Positions 18,886 through 28,162 of a stretch of 64,000 nt of DNA are shown one piece after another. The notes under the pieces were generated by a model. It did not search any database. It was not told the DNA's origin and saw nothing but the letters and a program-made list of their open reading frames with translations. Position numbers and translations under genes: made by a program. Source of the DNA: Torymus aiolomorphi. Taxonomy: Eukaryota; Arthropoda; Insecta; Hymenoptera; Torymidae. Position 1 is the stretch's first letter; each line of letters starts with the position of its first letter. The stretch covers positions 131,342,394-131,406,393 of the forward strand of contig CM070876.1 of NCBI GenBank assembly GCA_036365515.1, in the 5' to 3' direction.

Positions 18886-21095
18886 TTAAGACCTGGTAGA
18901 TCGACTTGCCTTGAAAAATATTCCAGATATAAGAGTTTTTATTTTCCAATATTCAAGAAGTATTAAGGTGACTTCACCAGTGAATGAAGAAATAAGAAAA
19001 TAGTAATTTTTGTTATTCAATTAAGAGTCTTAAAAATAGATTAAAAGTAAAAATCTTTTTCAATTAGTATTTTAAAATCTTCAAACTTTACGACAGTGAT
19101 AAAATTGTAGATAAAGAATAAAAGTAGAAATTTTGTTAATAATAAATCTGTAAATATCTCGAGATATTATCCTAAAACCAGTAAATGAATAAATGGTGCT
19201 AGTTACTGAACACTTTGAAAACAGTGAATGAACACTTACTTTGTATGTACCGTAGTGGAAATGAATTCGAGCCAAAAAATGTGCCAAAAGTGTTCCATGA
19301 TATATAGAAAGTGTTCCCATGGTGTTTTTAAAAGACAGATTTCGGACATTTCGAACATTATTGGAACAATTTGGAACACTTATTACCACGATATGATACA
19401 CTTAATAACCACTTCGAAACATTTCTTAGAAAATAGACTGAATTAATTTTTCATATATTAGTGGAATACTTTTTATATGACCCGGCACACTTTTGGAACA
19501 TTTTGGAACATTTATTAAAATTTTCATTTACAGGGCCCATTTTTAGTCAAGTAAAACAAAATGTTGCTTGATACATAAAATATGTTCCAAACTATAGATA
19601 CATTTTTCACCTAAATTTGTAGTTATTACGTCTTTTTGGAACACTTTTAAACATCATTGGAAAATTTTTTAAACACCATTGATCATTCTTAGAACATTTT
19701 TCGAAAATTTATTAAATTTGTTTAAACCATTTTTATTAACATTTCTTAAATATTTTAAAAACATTTTTAAATTTTAGATTTCTTTATGTTCCTAAATGCC
19801 CCAGAAGTATTCAGAAAGTGTTCCTAAATATTCCAAAAGCACGGACAACTTTTTCTTTTAATCCATTATAGATAAAAATGTTCCAAATAGTTCCAAAAAG
19901 TGTTCGAAATTGTTTTAAAAAATACGAAAAAATTTTATATTTGTTACAGAAGAAAATTAAAAAATGTTCCAATTTATTCAAAAAGTATGCGAATCATTCT
20001 CAAAAGTATCCCAAAAGTGTTCCGCTTACTACCAAAAGTATTCCGAGTAAAAATAATATATAATCGATTTCACCCTATTAGAAATTTTTGAACACATTGA
20101 AACCAGTGAATGAACAGTTACTTTGTATGTACCCCGATGGAAATGGAAAATGTATGTAAATGTAAAAAACTGTATATAAATGTAAATAAGTGTATGTAAA
20201 AATTGTAATTGAAACATTTTTTACATTTATATACGTTTATATACATTTATATACGTTTTTTACAGATATTTACACTTATTTACATTTAAATATTTTTTTT
20301 CTTACATTTTGTATAGTACGTTGTATTGAAAATTTTTATTTCTGTAAATACACTTATTTACGGTTACTTACAGATTCATACATTTGTATACATTTATATA
20401 CATTTATATGATTTTTTTTTTAATTTTTGCTATATAAGACTTTTTTTTAAAGTTTAATGGAAGTGTATATAAATGTATATAAATGTAAAAAAATATATAT
20501 ACGTTTTAAAAATTGTGATGTTTAATGTGTAAAAAAAATATAGTTTCGTAAATAAATATAAATTTATGTAAAAAAACGTATATAAATGGAAATAAACGTA
20601 AATGCGTGTTCCAATTACAACATTTATATACACTTATTTACATTTATATACATTTTTTACAGAAATATACACTTATTTCAATTTATATACATTTTTCATT
20701 ATCACTAGGGTACTTATGTAAGTTTAGTAACAGTAATTTTAGAATCTGAATGTTGAAAGTTGACACCAGAATGATAATGATACACTTTATGTATTAAAAC
20801 TAATAAACATAAAATATTATTGATTTTTCATATAGTACAGCATGAGGTGCGAAAAACGTTCGTTCACTGGGTTGCCGAACCAAAGTTGGAACACGTAAAT
20901 TATATTTAAATAATTAACTTTTTTCTTAAAACTAATGTCGAATCGTCAACGAATAAGTATAAAACTTCATTTAGACGTAAGATTTTAACACAAAAACTTT
21001 AGATTTTGAAGAAACTTCAGCATATGCCTACAGTGCATCTGCGTCACCCTTATCTGGGCTATTTTTCAAGGCAAATCGGTCTACCAGGTCTTAAG
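18886..21095. mobile_element. TTAA-bounded non-coding element with about 45-bp TIRs
   Basis: Left end TTAAGACCTGGTAGATCGAC, reading into 'ttgccttgaaaaata', is mirrored at 21048-21095 ('tatttttcaaggcaaatcgg...ggtcttaa'). Both outer ends are TTAA, as in piggyBac-type insertion. The 2.2-kb interior is AT-rich, with repeated 'gtgttcc' and 'tacatttatataca' blocks, and has no transposase. The phrase 'ccagtgaatgaacac' in the interior also occurs at 1-600. The TIRs are convincing; superfamily is inferred from TTAA only. Confidence 0.65.
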
Positions 21096-21717
21096 GGGAT
21101 GCCTTAGTGGAAAGAAACAACTGATTGAGGTTAGGTCTACCTGTTTTACCGACCGAAATATGTCACTAAAAGAAAAAGAATTGACATGTGGCGCCTCTTG
21201 CGTTATAAGTCATCACTACCAAACGTAGTGCAAAAATTAGACTCACAGTCCACAGGTGGCGCCAAAACTCATGAAAATGTCATGAGAAATTTTTTCAGCA
21301 TAGTAATCAGTAATTCGATTACTTGCTGATTACCTCCAGAAGGTGGAACACCACGAGCTCGGCGTAGCGAAGTCGGTACGCGGGGTTCTACGTCACGCCA
21401 CCAGGACCCGCAGCGCCGACCACCACGCCACGCCATTCCTCAACATCCTCCGCCCACTTATCATATCCTGAAGATGGTCATCCCCCTTGGCAGATTAGGG
21501 AGAGTGCGCGATTCGCTCGCCTCAATGGCTCTCTGACTGCACTTTAGTGCAGAGTGCTGCCTGGTACCATGGGCCTGCATGCTTGCGAAAAAGCGTCCAC
21601 CTCGTTCAATAGAGGGAGGAGCAGCGCGCTGCCAAGGTTGCCCGGGAGGAAAAACGGCTGGCTATGGAGTCCCAATAACGCCATCAACTCAGAGTTTGAG
21701 GGCACAAATAAGGTATA
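21096..21717. other. No gene; short shared end and GC-rich stretch
   Basis: The first bases (TTAAGGGGATGCCTTAGT, counting the TTAA at 21092) are the reverse complement of the ends at about 38320 and 48497. They are probably the end of another TTAA-type repeat. 21330-21560 is GC-rich with no frame or RNA gene I recognise. Confidence 0.4.
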
Positions 21718-22035
21718 ATTCTTATCGGACAGTCTATACGAGAGTCGCTCCCCGCTCAGGTCGACAGAGCAGAGCGACTCCCGTAGATTATCTGCGCTCT
21801 AACGAAAGCATACGGCGCCCGATAAGAGTTGCGTATCATGGATCATTTTGTGCTTTCCCGTAAACGGGGAGCTTATAAGTACTGTTATGCCCATTTATGT
21901 ATTAGTTTTTCTCTTTTCTTAAGCGAAATAGGAGGTATTAGCCCAAAGCTTGGAGGCGCCAATAACGTGTAATTCTGACCGGCCACTCTATAGTCTCCCG
22001 TAGACGGGAGTTGCTCTCCGCTCAGATTTTTATTG
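21718..22035. repeat. Copy of the hairpin repeat family seen at 41673-45170
   Basis: Shares 'cccgtaaacgggg.gcttata', 'aagcgaaatagg.ggtat' and a dyad around 'gcagagcgactcccgtaga' with the array at 41673-45170. It is a single, diverged copy. Confidence 0.6.
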
Positions 22036-22039
22036 CAAA

Positions 22040-22715
22040 AAATCAATAAAAATATGATCTAATGCTGAATTGGCTGCAGATTAAATATCATTCAAAATTA
22101 TGATAATTATTAATTGGAATAAAGAAATCATCAATTACTGTAATTGTCTTGAAGAAAATCATGCAATATTATAACACATGCAAAACGATCTTTGATAATA
22201 AATTCATAAAGAAATTATCAATTACTGCAGTATTTTACGATATCATGCAATATCATAAACATAACATTTCATTGAAGATCGATATGGAAATGAATTCCTG
22301 CAGAATTAAATTAAATCATGCATAATTATAACTACAGCATTTGATTGCAGATTTAAAAGAATATTTCCATATAAAATAACAAGCACATGAAGGTATACAA
22401 AAATTATGTGTTGCAAATCAATAAAGGAATGATCTACTTTTGAATTTGCTGCGGAATAAATTATATCATAGAAAATTATAATAATTATTAATTAATAAAG
22501 AAATCATCAATTACTGTTGTATTGAATAAAATCATGAAATATTATAGCATATGCAAAACGATCTTCGATAATAATTTAATAAAGAAATTATCAATTACTG
22601 CAGTAGTTTACGATAACATGCAATATCATAAACATATATTTAATTGTAGATCGATATAGAAATCGATTCCTGCAGTATTAAATGAATCCATGCAAAATTA
22701 TAACTCCAGCATTTG
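22040..22715. repeat. AT-rich repeat, 375-bp period (family also at 38585-39660)
   Basis: The 'gatctannnntgaattngctgc' phrase occurs at 22056 and 22431. Between them are 'aaatcatcaattactg', 'catgcaatat(c/t)ata' and 'acatgcaaaacgatcttt' blocks in fixed order. The same blocks recur about three times at 38585-39660. At both sites this family lies directly before an array of the 325-bp modules. Confidence 0.8.
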
Positions 22716-22818
22716 TGTCGAGGAAATAGTCAGTACGGCTATATCCTCGTTGGAGGACTCTCTCCGTCAAGGCCGTCGTTCTCGCACACTTATAACGTAG
22801 CCAAATCTCTCATTCCCT

Positions 22819-22828
22819 GGAGAGAGAG

Positions 22829-22906
<78 letters not shown>
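22819..22906. repeat. (GA)n microsatellite
   Basis: A nearly pure GAGA run. Frames across it on both strands are artefacts. The remainder of 22716-23255 has no gene that I can support. Confidence 0.95.
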
Positions 22907-22908
<2 letters not shown>

Positions 22909-23255
22909 ACCAAGAGGGATTTCCGGCGCCGCACAAGGCAGGGGGAAACCGAAAGCCGAAGATCGGCATCGTCGTCGGTGCGTACAGCGCAATAGCAATG
23001 GGCAATGGCAGCAGTAGCTAGCAGAAGGTCGGCCATCCCCAACGATAGGCACAAGCAGGTGCAACCATCGACGCCGTCGGCGCATCAGGCGCGATTTAAA
23101 TACTCATAATAACAGTTTACAATAATAAATAATTATTAATAATAAAACAAAATAGCAACCGCACATATCAAATTGAAATCAGCTGATAATTAGCTGACGC
23201 TTGAGCATGATTTCACATGATTTTCATCGATTATCAGGGGATAATCAACTAAGCT

Positions 23256-24163
23256 TTTTCATGGAGGGAGGTAATAAGTCGAATCTGTTGCAGGAAAGCG
23301 AGTTACACTTGACGGTACCATCGCCGTCACATTCCCGTCGTATTACCCTCGGTGTTTTTGGAAAATTGTAGGAACTCTCCGCCTTAGACAGAACAAAATA
23401 TATAAATAACGTTTCAATCATTAGGGATGAGGAGAGCAGTATTGAACTGCCAGGAATAGGGGAGCAGAGAGGTTGAAATTTGGAGATTGTGTTCGGCCAT
23501 ACTATTAAATAAAATCTCATCTAAAACGAAGTACTTACTAGAGTCGATCATAAGATCGTAGACTTTATCGAACTGCACCATCGTCGTTCCTTCCCCCTCA
23601 TATTACCCTCGGTGTTCTCCTTGAAAATTGCAACTGCGCCGGTCGCCCTCGACGAGAGAACAATCCTATGAATGTGTGGCCATCCGCAGGAGCTCTTCGC
23701 CTTAGGCAGAATAAAATATATTAATAACTGTTTAAATATTAAGAATGAGGAGAGCAGTATCGAACTGCCAGGAATAGGGAAGCAGAGAGATGGATATTTG
23801 GAGGTTGGGTTCCGGTATTCTAGTGAATAAAATCTCGGTTCAAAGCGAAGTATTTAAAGTACTTACTCTAGTCGATCATAGGATCGTAGGCTTCATATAA
23901 CTGCATCATCGCCATCGCTTTCCCATCGTATTACCCTCGATATTCACCTTGGAAAATTGTAGCTGCGCCGGCCGCCATCTAGGAGAATACAATCCTATGA
24001 ATGTCTGGTCATCTGCAGGAGCTCTTCGCCTTAGGCAGAATAAAATATATTAATAACTTGTTAAATATTAGGAATGAGGAGAGCAGTATCAAACTGCCAG
24101 GAATAGAGAAGCAGAGAGATGGAAATTTGGAGGTTAGGTTCCGGTATACTTTTGAATAAAATC
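23256..24163 (+). repeat. 325-bp module array 1, copies A-C, each with an exon-like 38-codon frame
   Basis: Three modules (period 320-330 bp) share upstream 'ttaccctcggtgttc', a core, and downstream 'gaataaaatc' and 'gaagtacttact'. The core (23372-23485, 23700-23813, 24019-24132) is 114 bp. It starts after a CAG in B and C and ends at GAG before GTTNGGTT, like an exon between AG and GT. In B and C it is open and reads ELFALGRIKYINN, then NEESSI and LPGI. Copy A has an in-frame TGA. Copy D continues beyond the Polinton at 36686. It could be a tandemly repeated exon, a decayed gene family or simply a satellite. Confidence 0.6.
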
Positions 24164-24169
24164 GTGGTT
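24164..24169. repeat. Polinton target-site duplication, left (GTGGTT)
   Basis: GTGGTT directly precedes AGTAGGTAAG. The same six bases follow CTTACCTACT at 36507. Six-base duplications are the hallmark of Polinton/Maverick integration. Confidence 0.92.
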
Positions 24170-24402
24170 AGTAGGTAAGCTATGAGAGTTCTAGCCCACT
24201 GGGCCAGAACTCTCATAGCATTTTCGATGCTGCGCATCGAATTCTACGAGCCCCGTTGACCCAACTGGGCCAGAACTCTCATAGTATTTTCGAGTTAAAC
24301 ATAGAATTTTATGAAGCCTGTTAACCCCTACTGAGCCAGAACTCTTATAGCATTCTGAGCGAGCTCTGGTATAGCTCGATGAGGTAGCGCATATTTAAAA
24401 TT
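24170..24402. repeat. Polinton left TIR
   Basis: The outer 115 or so bases are an essentially perfect inverse of the right end. They contain sub-repeats of 'gagttct.gccca.tgggccagaactctcatag' that are themselves near-palindromic. A diverged inner part regains similarity at 'gagctctggtatagctcgatgagg' (to about 24402). Confidence 0.92.
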
Positions 24403-24407
24403 AATGA

Positions 24408-24560
24408 CTACTTTAGACTTTTATACTTATCGCGTTCGGGTAAAGAATTCGTATTCGTGGAATACTTTTGGGAATATTGTTTCCATTTTGAATCCTCCTT
24501 TTTCTCTTGCTTAGAATCAAGGACAGGAGTATAAGCGCTTGAGCTTGTGTTTTGACCCAT
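24408..24560 (-). CDS. Small protein with N-myristoylation-like start
   Basis: A 50-codon frame starting MGQNTSSSAYTP, in a good start context (CAAGATGGG). The N-terminus fits the myristoylation pattern (Gly2, small residue at position 6). The remainder is polar and Lys/Ser/Asn-rich. It is the last minus-strand frame before the TIR and starts 33 bases after the preceding gene ends. I do not recognise the family. It may be a membrane-tethered accessory protein or chance. Confidence 0.4.
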   Translation of the reverse strand: MGQNTSSSAYTPVLDSKQEKKEDSKWKQYSQKYSTNTNSLPERDKYKSLK

Positions 24561-24592
24561 CTTGTTCGACGTCAGGGACACGAATGAAGCAC

Positions 24593-25081
24593 CTACTCCC
24601 AATCCATAGACATCTCACACGTTTCGTAGAATTTTTTCAGAAGTTTGACGTTATGAAGAGCACAGCTGGTTTTGTAGGCGCCCTCATGGTTAGGACAAAC
24701 TGTGACAAGCTTGATCTTGCCCAAGGGTGGAAAACCCATCTCCGTTACATCGTGGACGTTGAATTTGAAACGTTCGACCCATTTTTTCTTGGTGGAGCCC
24801 ATAACGAGTATCTGACTAGCATCATGCAGACATTCTCGAAGAACACTTCCGATGTCGGTGTACGGACGGTCACCTGACTTTCAAGAAATACCGTGATAGA
24901 ACTTCTTCAGCCAAGTATTTTCTCCCTTATACTTATCGGTGAGTCGTTTCCAAGGAAAAGGTTCCTTGAATAAAAAGACTAGAGGTTGATCGTCATCATC
25001 CAACGAAACTATTGCCAGTTCTTTCAAAACGAAATCATTACCAGGCTGTTTGAAGCTCTGCATATCAACGATATATTTCAT
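24593..25081 (-). pseudogene. Conserved Polinton protein of unknown function, one internal stop
   Basis: The ATG at 25081 lies two bases after the major capsid stop. The frame opens MKYIVDMQSFKQ and includes FLFKEPFPWKRL, then reaches TGA at 24883-24881. Directly beyond, the same frame continues with KSGDRPYTDIG, KKKWVERF and a Cys-containing CPNHEGAYKTSCALHNVKLL segment to TAG at 24593. From memory this family (common in arthropod Polintons) has Trp where this copy has TGA, so a single TGG-to-TGA change explains the break. Function unknown. It is not an obvious protease. Confidence 0.65.
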
Positions 25082-25083
25082 TT

Positions 25084-26314
25084 TTACACAAGCTTCTTCA
25101 CGTCACCGCTGACGGGACTATACTGAACGATACGGTCGTGCAGAATGAGACAATACGCGGCTGTTCCAGCTGGAAAATTATTTCTTGATTCAAACTCTAA
25201 ACGCACGTCCACAGGAGCGTTTTTCAAAGATTCGTTTTGTTTGGAACAATCGATCACTATCAAAGGTAAGTATTTTATAAAATCTACTTTATTCAAAAGA
25301 GGTTCGGGATTTTTTTCATAATAAGCACTCTGAAAATTTGCATACATATCATACAATACAGCGTACTGGTTACGATCTATATCTAAATTTAAATTTCCAT
25401 ATGGGTAACATTGTGAATTTAAAAAGAGTTTAACATTACTCAAGTGGCAGTGATCGAACTGACTCGCGTTTACCTGCCTCCGAGATTTTCTATTCGTTTG
25501 AAAAGCAAGAATAATGAAGCGTGGTTTTTCCAACTGATTGGATGTTTTAACAGTCCAAACGTGTTTAGGAGAAGATGGAAGGAGGGGATATTCGTAGAAT
25601 TCCCAACTGCGGTAGCTCATAACCACAGGTCTGTTTTTCTCGATATAATTGAATAAAGGAATCTTTCGCTTATCGGAGAGAAATATGTATGGCATCAACC
25701 ACTCTATCTTCGTGAACTCAATTTTAAATTCTTCATAAGTATTGTCTGGTCCTGCTGTCTGTATGATGGCATTGATATCATTTCTCGATCTAGTGAGTAT
25801 GAGTTCATGCTTAACATTTACTAAAATTTTTCTATAATCTTCGGCAAATCCAAGAATCATACAGAAAGGTATAGAAAGGTCGAAGTAGCCATCATCGTTG
25901 GTAAGTTTTTGCGTTTCTTCTACATCGAGCCACCCAGCGTTCTCGATGACTAATTTTTGACTAGGATTGAGAGAAACCCAACCTTTCATGAGAGTAGTTA
26001 ACCCTACATTTTTACATTTATCAATTTCAATGGCATTTATCTCATATCTGATTTCTTCAAACATTATGACAGATGGCGTTGTTGACTAACATAGAACGTT
26101 CGAGTGGTGTACCGTCCGGTTTAACTAATTTACCACATACATGTAGTGAACTTCGTGATGGTAGAAGACATAAATCTTGATGTTGAATGGCGATGCGAAT
26201 TTCATCGCTGTTTCCAAACGATGACGTGGTGTAGGGCTGATGTGCATGAAGTTCGTAGTGAGCCACTGATTCATTAAATGTTACAGGTGACTGAATGTTT
26301 AGAATTTCTTCCAT
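25084..26314 (-). pseudogene. Polinton major capsid protein (double jelly-roll type), one frameshift
   Basis: It starts at the ATG at 26314 (MEEILNIQSPVTF). The N-terminal frame ends at 26057. The main 326-residue frame (26064-25084) begins in the other frame right where the first one ends. A single extra A at about 26065-26067 accounts for the break. The main frame contains features I associate with the arthropod Polinton capsid gene often annotated F54H12.2-like (YEINAIEIDKCKNVG, PFCMILGFAEDYRKI, PLIVIDCSKQNESL). The family forms the icosahedral shell with a double jelly-roll fold. The family call is from remembered similarity, supported by its place between minor capsid and the conserved small gene. 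Confidence 0.8.
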
Positions 26315-26450
26315 CTTTTTGTAGACAACAGAAAAAAATACAAGTTATTTTCCACCAGCGACGACTCTTAGGCCGAGACTTCTCAGGAACTGAATGTTTT
26401 GTCGTGTTAGCGCTCTGCTTGCTCGCGGACGACTGATGGTCTGTCGACAT
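26274..26450 (-). CDS. Small basic ORF between capsid genes (uncertain)
   Basis: 58 codons from the ATG at 26450 (MSTDHQSSASKQS). The overlapping frame without an ATG reads ALTRQNIQFLRSLGLRVV and then stops near 26345. That resembles short proteins I remember upstream of arthropod Polinton capsid genes. One of the two may be real, with a one-base shift near the start. A TATATAAAG lies at about 26465, too close to serve as its TATA box. Confidence 0.3.
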   Translation of the reverse strand: MSTDHQSSASKQSANTTKHSVPEKSRPKSRRWWKITCIFFCCLQKDGRNSKHSVTCNI

Positions 26451-26483
26451 GTTGACTTCTTTATATAGCCCTTACCAACCTTG

Positions 26484-26634
26484 GGCCTGCACCTGTTTTA
26501 TATGGTTTCAGAAATAGACCCTTTCCCAATGCTATTTCTTCTATTTTTTTTTATTATCGCCTATACGAAGGCCTGCACCTGTTTTATATGGTTTCAGAAA
26601 TAGACCCTTTCCCAATGCTATTTCTTCCATTTTC
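26484..26634. repeat. About 64-bp tandem duplication at a gene end
   Basis: The block 'ggcctgcacctgttttatatggtttcagaaatagaccctttcccaatgctatttcttc' occurs twice (about 26484 and 26570), separated by a T-rich spacer. It duplicates the last codons of the minor capsid-like gene and creates a new stop. Confidence 0.9.
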
Positions 26635-27317
26635 ATGTTATGCCTCTGATTTTCTTCTAATTGCTTTTTAGCTGTACTCGCATCATTAACTGTTTTTGCT
26701 ATACCAGAAGCCCCACCAGCCACAGCCCCAACAGCACTCAGACCAGCAAATATTGGTACGAGAAACGGTAGAAAATCACCTACTTTTGAGGGTACAGGTA
26801 AAACCCGTGGAATGATAATTTTACGTTTTCCACCTGCTTTCTTGACAGCAAAACGAGCACCTTTCAAGGCAGAGAGAATTACCTTGCGAGCTGAGTTACT
26901 TTTAACCATTGATTTTGAAGCAGCTTTTATTATCTTGTTCAGCATCGTTGGCGGCTTTCTCTCCATGCCCATTCCTAGTTTTGATTTGGCTTTCATAATA
27001 ATTGTGATTGCGTAAGCAGCTACTTTCTCACCAATACTTGAATCTTTAGCCTTAACTCTCTGCCACGCTTTATCTGCTAAAACTTTATCTGCGTTGTTTC
27101 TAGCCTCAATGTTTTCTCTGTTCTGAGAATAAGTTATGTCATGCCCTTGACAAGCTCTATCAAGTAGATTGATACCTTTATCACCTCGAGCTAAACGTTT
27201 TGCTAACTTAGTACCTGGTCCGCAGTACTGATATCCTGGTAAATGAAGTTCTACTGGAAGACTGTTGAGAATTTTATTGATTAAACCGCGACCTCGACGT
27301 CGTCTGTATACGATCAT
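26541..27317 (-). CDS. Minor capsid-like protein with phospholipase A2 domain
   Basis: The ATG is at 27317 (MIVYRRRRGRG). At about residues 25-65 there is a parvovirus-VP1-like phospholipase A2 signature. It has a calcium-loop YCGPGTKL and the catalytic LDRACQGHDITYS, with the His-Asp pair present. A basic middle follows, then a hydrophobic Gly/Ala-rich stretch (FLPFLVPIFAGLSAVGAVAG) that could span or disrupt membrane. The C-terminus is FLKPYKTGAGL. By known analogy such domains help a particle leave the endosome, which would suit a virus-like minor capsid protein. It is the first gene of the left block, starting 26 bases from its predicted transcription start. The reading frame is intact. 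Confidence 0.82.
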   Translation of the reverse strand: MIVYRRRRGRGLINKILNSLPVELHLPGYQYCGPGTKLAKRLARGDKGINLLDRACQGHDITYSQNRENIEARNNADKVLADKAWQRVKAKDSSIGEKVAAYAITIIMKAKSKLGMGMERKPPTMLNKIIKAASKSMVKSNSARKVILSALKGARFAVKKAGGKRKIIIPRVLPVPSKVGDFLPFLVPIFAGLSAVGAVAGGASGIAKTVNDASTAKKQLEENQRHNMKMEEIALGKGLFLKPYKTGAGLRIGDNKKK

Positions 27318-27340
27318 CACACCACGAAGGTTCGATGAAG

Positions 27341-27390
27341 ACTGAACCCCGCGAGTATAAAAGCGCTCTATTTATAGCCGAACGATCAGT
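27341..27390. promoter_or_regulatory. Interlocked divergent core promoters
   Basis: Plus direction: TATAAAAG at 27356-27363 and initiator TCAGT at 27386-27390 (A at 27388, so TATA at -32). Minus direction: TATAAATA at 27376-27369 and initiator TCAGT at 27345-27341 (A at 27343, TATA at -33). Both show the arthropod TATA-to-initiator spacing. The two TATA boxes are five bases apart. The plus promoter feeds the ATPase block and the minus promoter the capsid block. Confidence 0.75.
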
Positions 27391-27416
27391 TGCGATCGAG
27401 ACCTTGTACTGTACAC

Positions 27417-28121
27417 ATGAATTTCAAGGAACACTCTGTTCAACTCCCGGTATTTAATTTCGATAATATCGTGGAGCAAGAAAAAAAGACAAAGCGGCAT
27501 GGAGACTTACTTCCAAGCAGTATAAGAGCTGTATTTTGTGGACCGTCAAATTGTGGAAAAACCAATAGTTTGCTTGCACACATTACACATCCCAATGGTG
27601 TTCGATTTGAGAATGTTTATGCATATTCAAAATCTTTGAATCAACCAAAGTATAAATTTCTTGAGAAACTCATAGAACCATTAGAGGGCGTACAGTATTT
27701 TCCCTACAGTGAACACGATGAAGTAATAGCTCCTGAAAATGCTCTTCCAAACTCAATCATTATATTTGACGATATAGCTTGTGAAAAACAGAATCATGTC
27801 AAAGCATTTTTCTGCATGGGTAGCCATAAAAACGTAGACTGTTTCTATCTTTGTCAATCATATGCCCATATTTCTAAACATCTCGTCAGAGATAATGTAA
27901 ATCTTTTGGTAATTTTTCGTCAAGATGATGTAAATTTAAAACATTTGTATGAAGATCATGTTAATTCTGATATGACCTATATACAGTTTAAAGATGTATG
28001 CATCAAATGCTGGAGAGATGAAAAATATGGATTTTTAATGATTGACAAAGATAGTCCAATCAATGGAGGTAGGTATCGTAAGGGCTTCGACTGCTTTGCT
28101 ATAAATATGGGAGACACTTAG
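27417..28121 (+). CDS. Packaging ATPase, FtsK/HerA type
   Basis: 234 codons from the ATG at 27417 (MNFKEHSVQL), 29 bases after the predicted initiator. Walker A is GPSNCGKT (in AVFCGPSNCGKTNSLL). Walker B is SIIIFDDI. A glutamine-containing FYLCQSYAHISKHLVRDN segment follows, as in the A32-like family. The family pumps viral DNA into capsids. The frame is uninterrupted and of normal length for Polinton ATPases. It is first in the plus-strand block, with 41 bases to the next start. Confidence 0.9.
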   Translation: MNFKEHSVQLPVFNFDNIVEQEKKTKRHGDLLPSSIRAVFCGPSNCGKTNSLLAHITHPNGVRFENVYAYSKSLNQPKYKFLEKLIEPLEGVQYFPYSEHDEVIAPENALPNSIIIFDDIACEKQNHVKAFFCMGSHKNVDCFYLCQSYAHISKHLVRDNVNLLVIFRQDDVNLKHLYEDHVNSDMTYIQFKDVCIKCWRDEKYGFLMIDKDSPINGGRYRKGFDCFAINMGDT

Positions 28122-28162
28122 TCTTTCATTCACAGTCTACAACTGAACGTTGAAGCGGTAAC

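Noticed and set aside
21579..21863. 94-codon plus-strand frame
   Set aside because: Lies partly in a hairpin repeat copy; no domain, and the homologous repeats elsewhere are not open in this frame.
22713..23085. Four frames across the GA run
   Set aside because: A dinucleotide repeat is open in several frames; products are Arg-Glu or Leu-Ser runs.
24539..24877. 112-codon plus-strand frame
   Set aside because: Antisense shadow of the conserved minus-strand Polinton gene.
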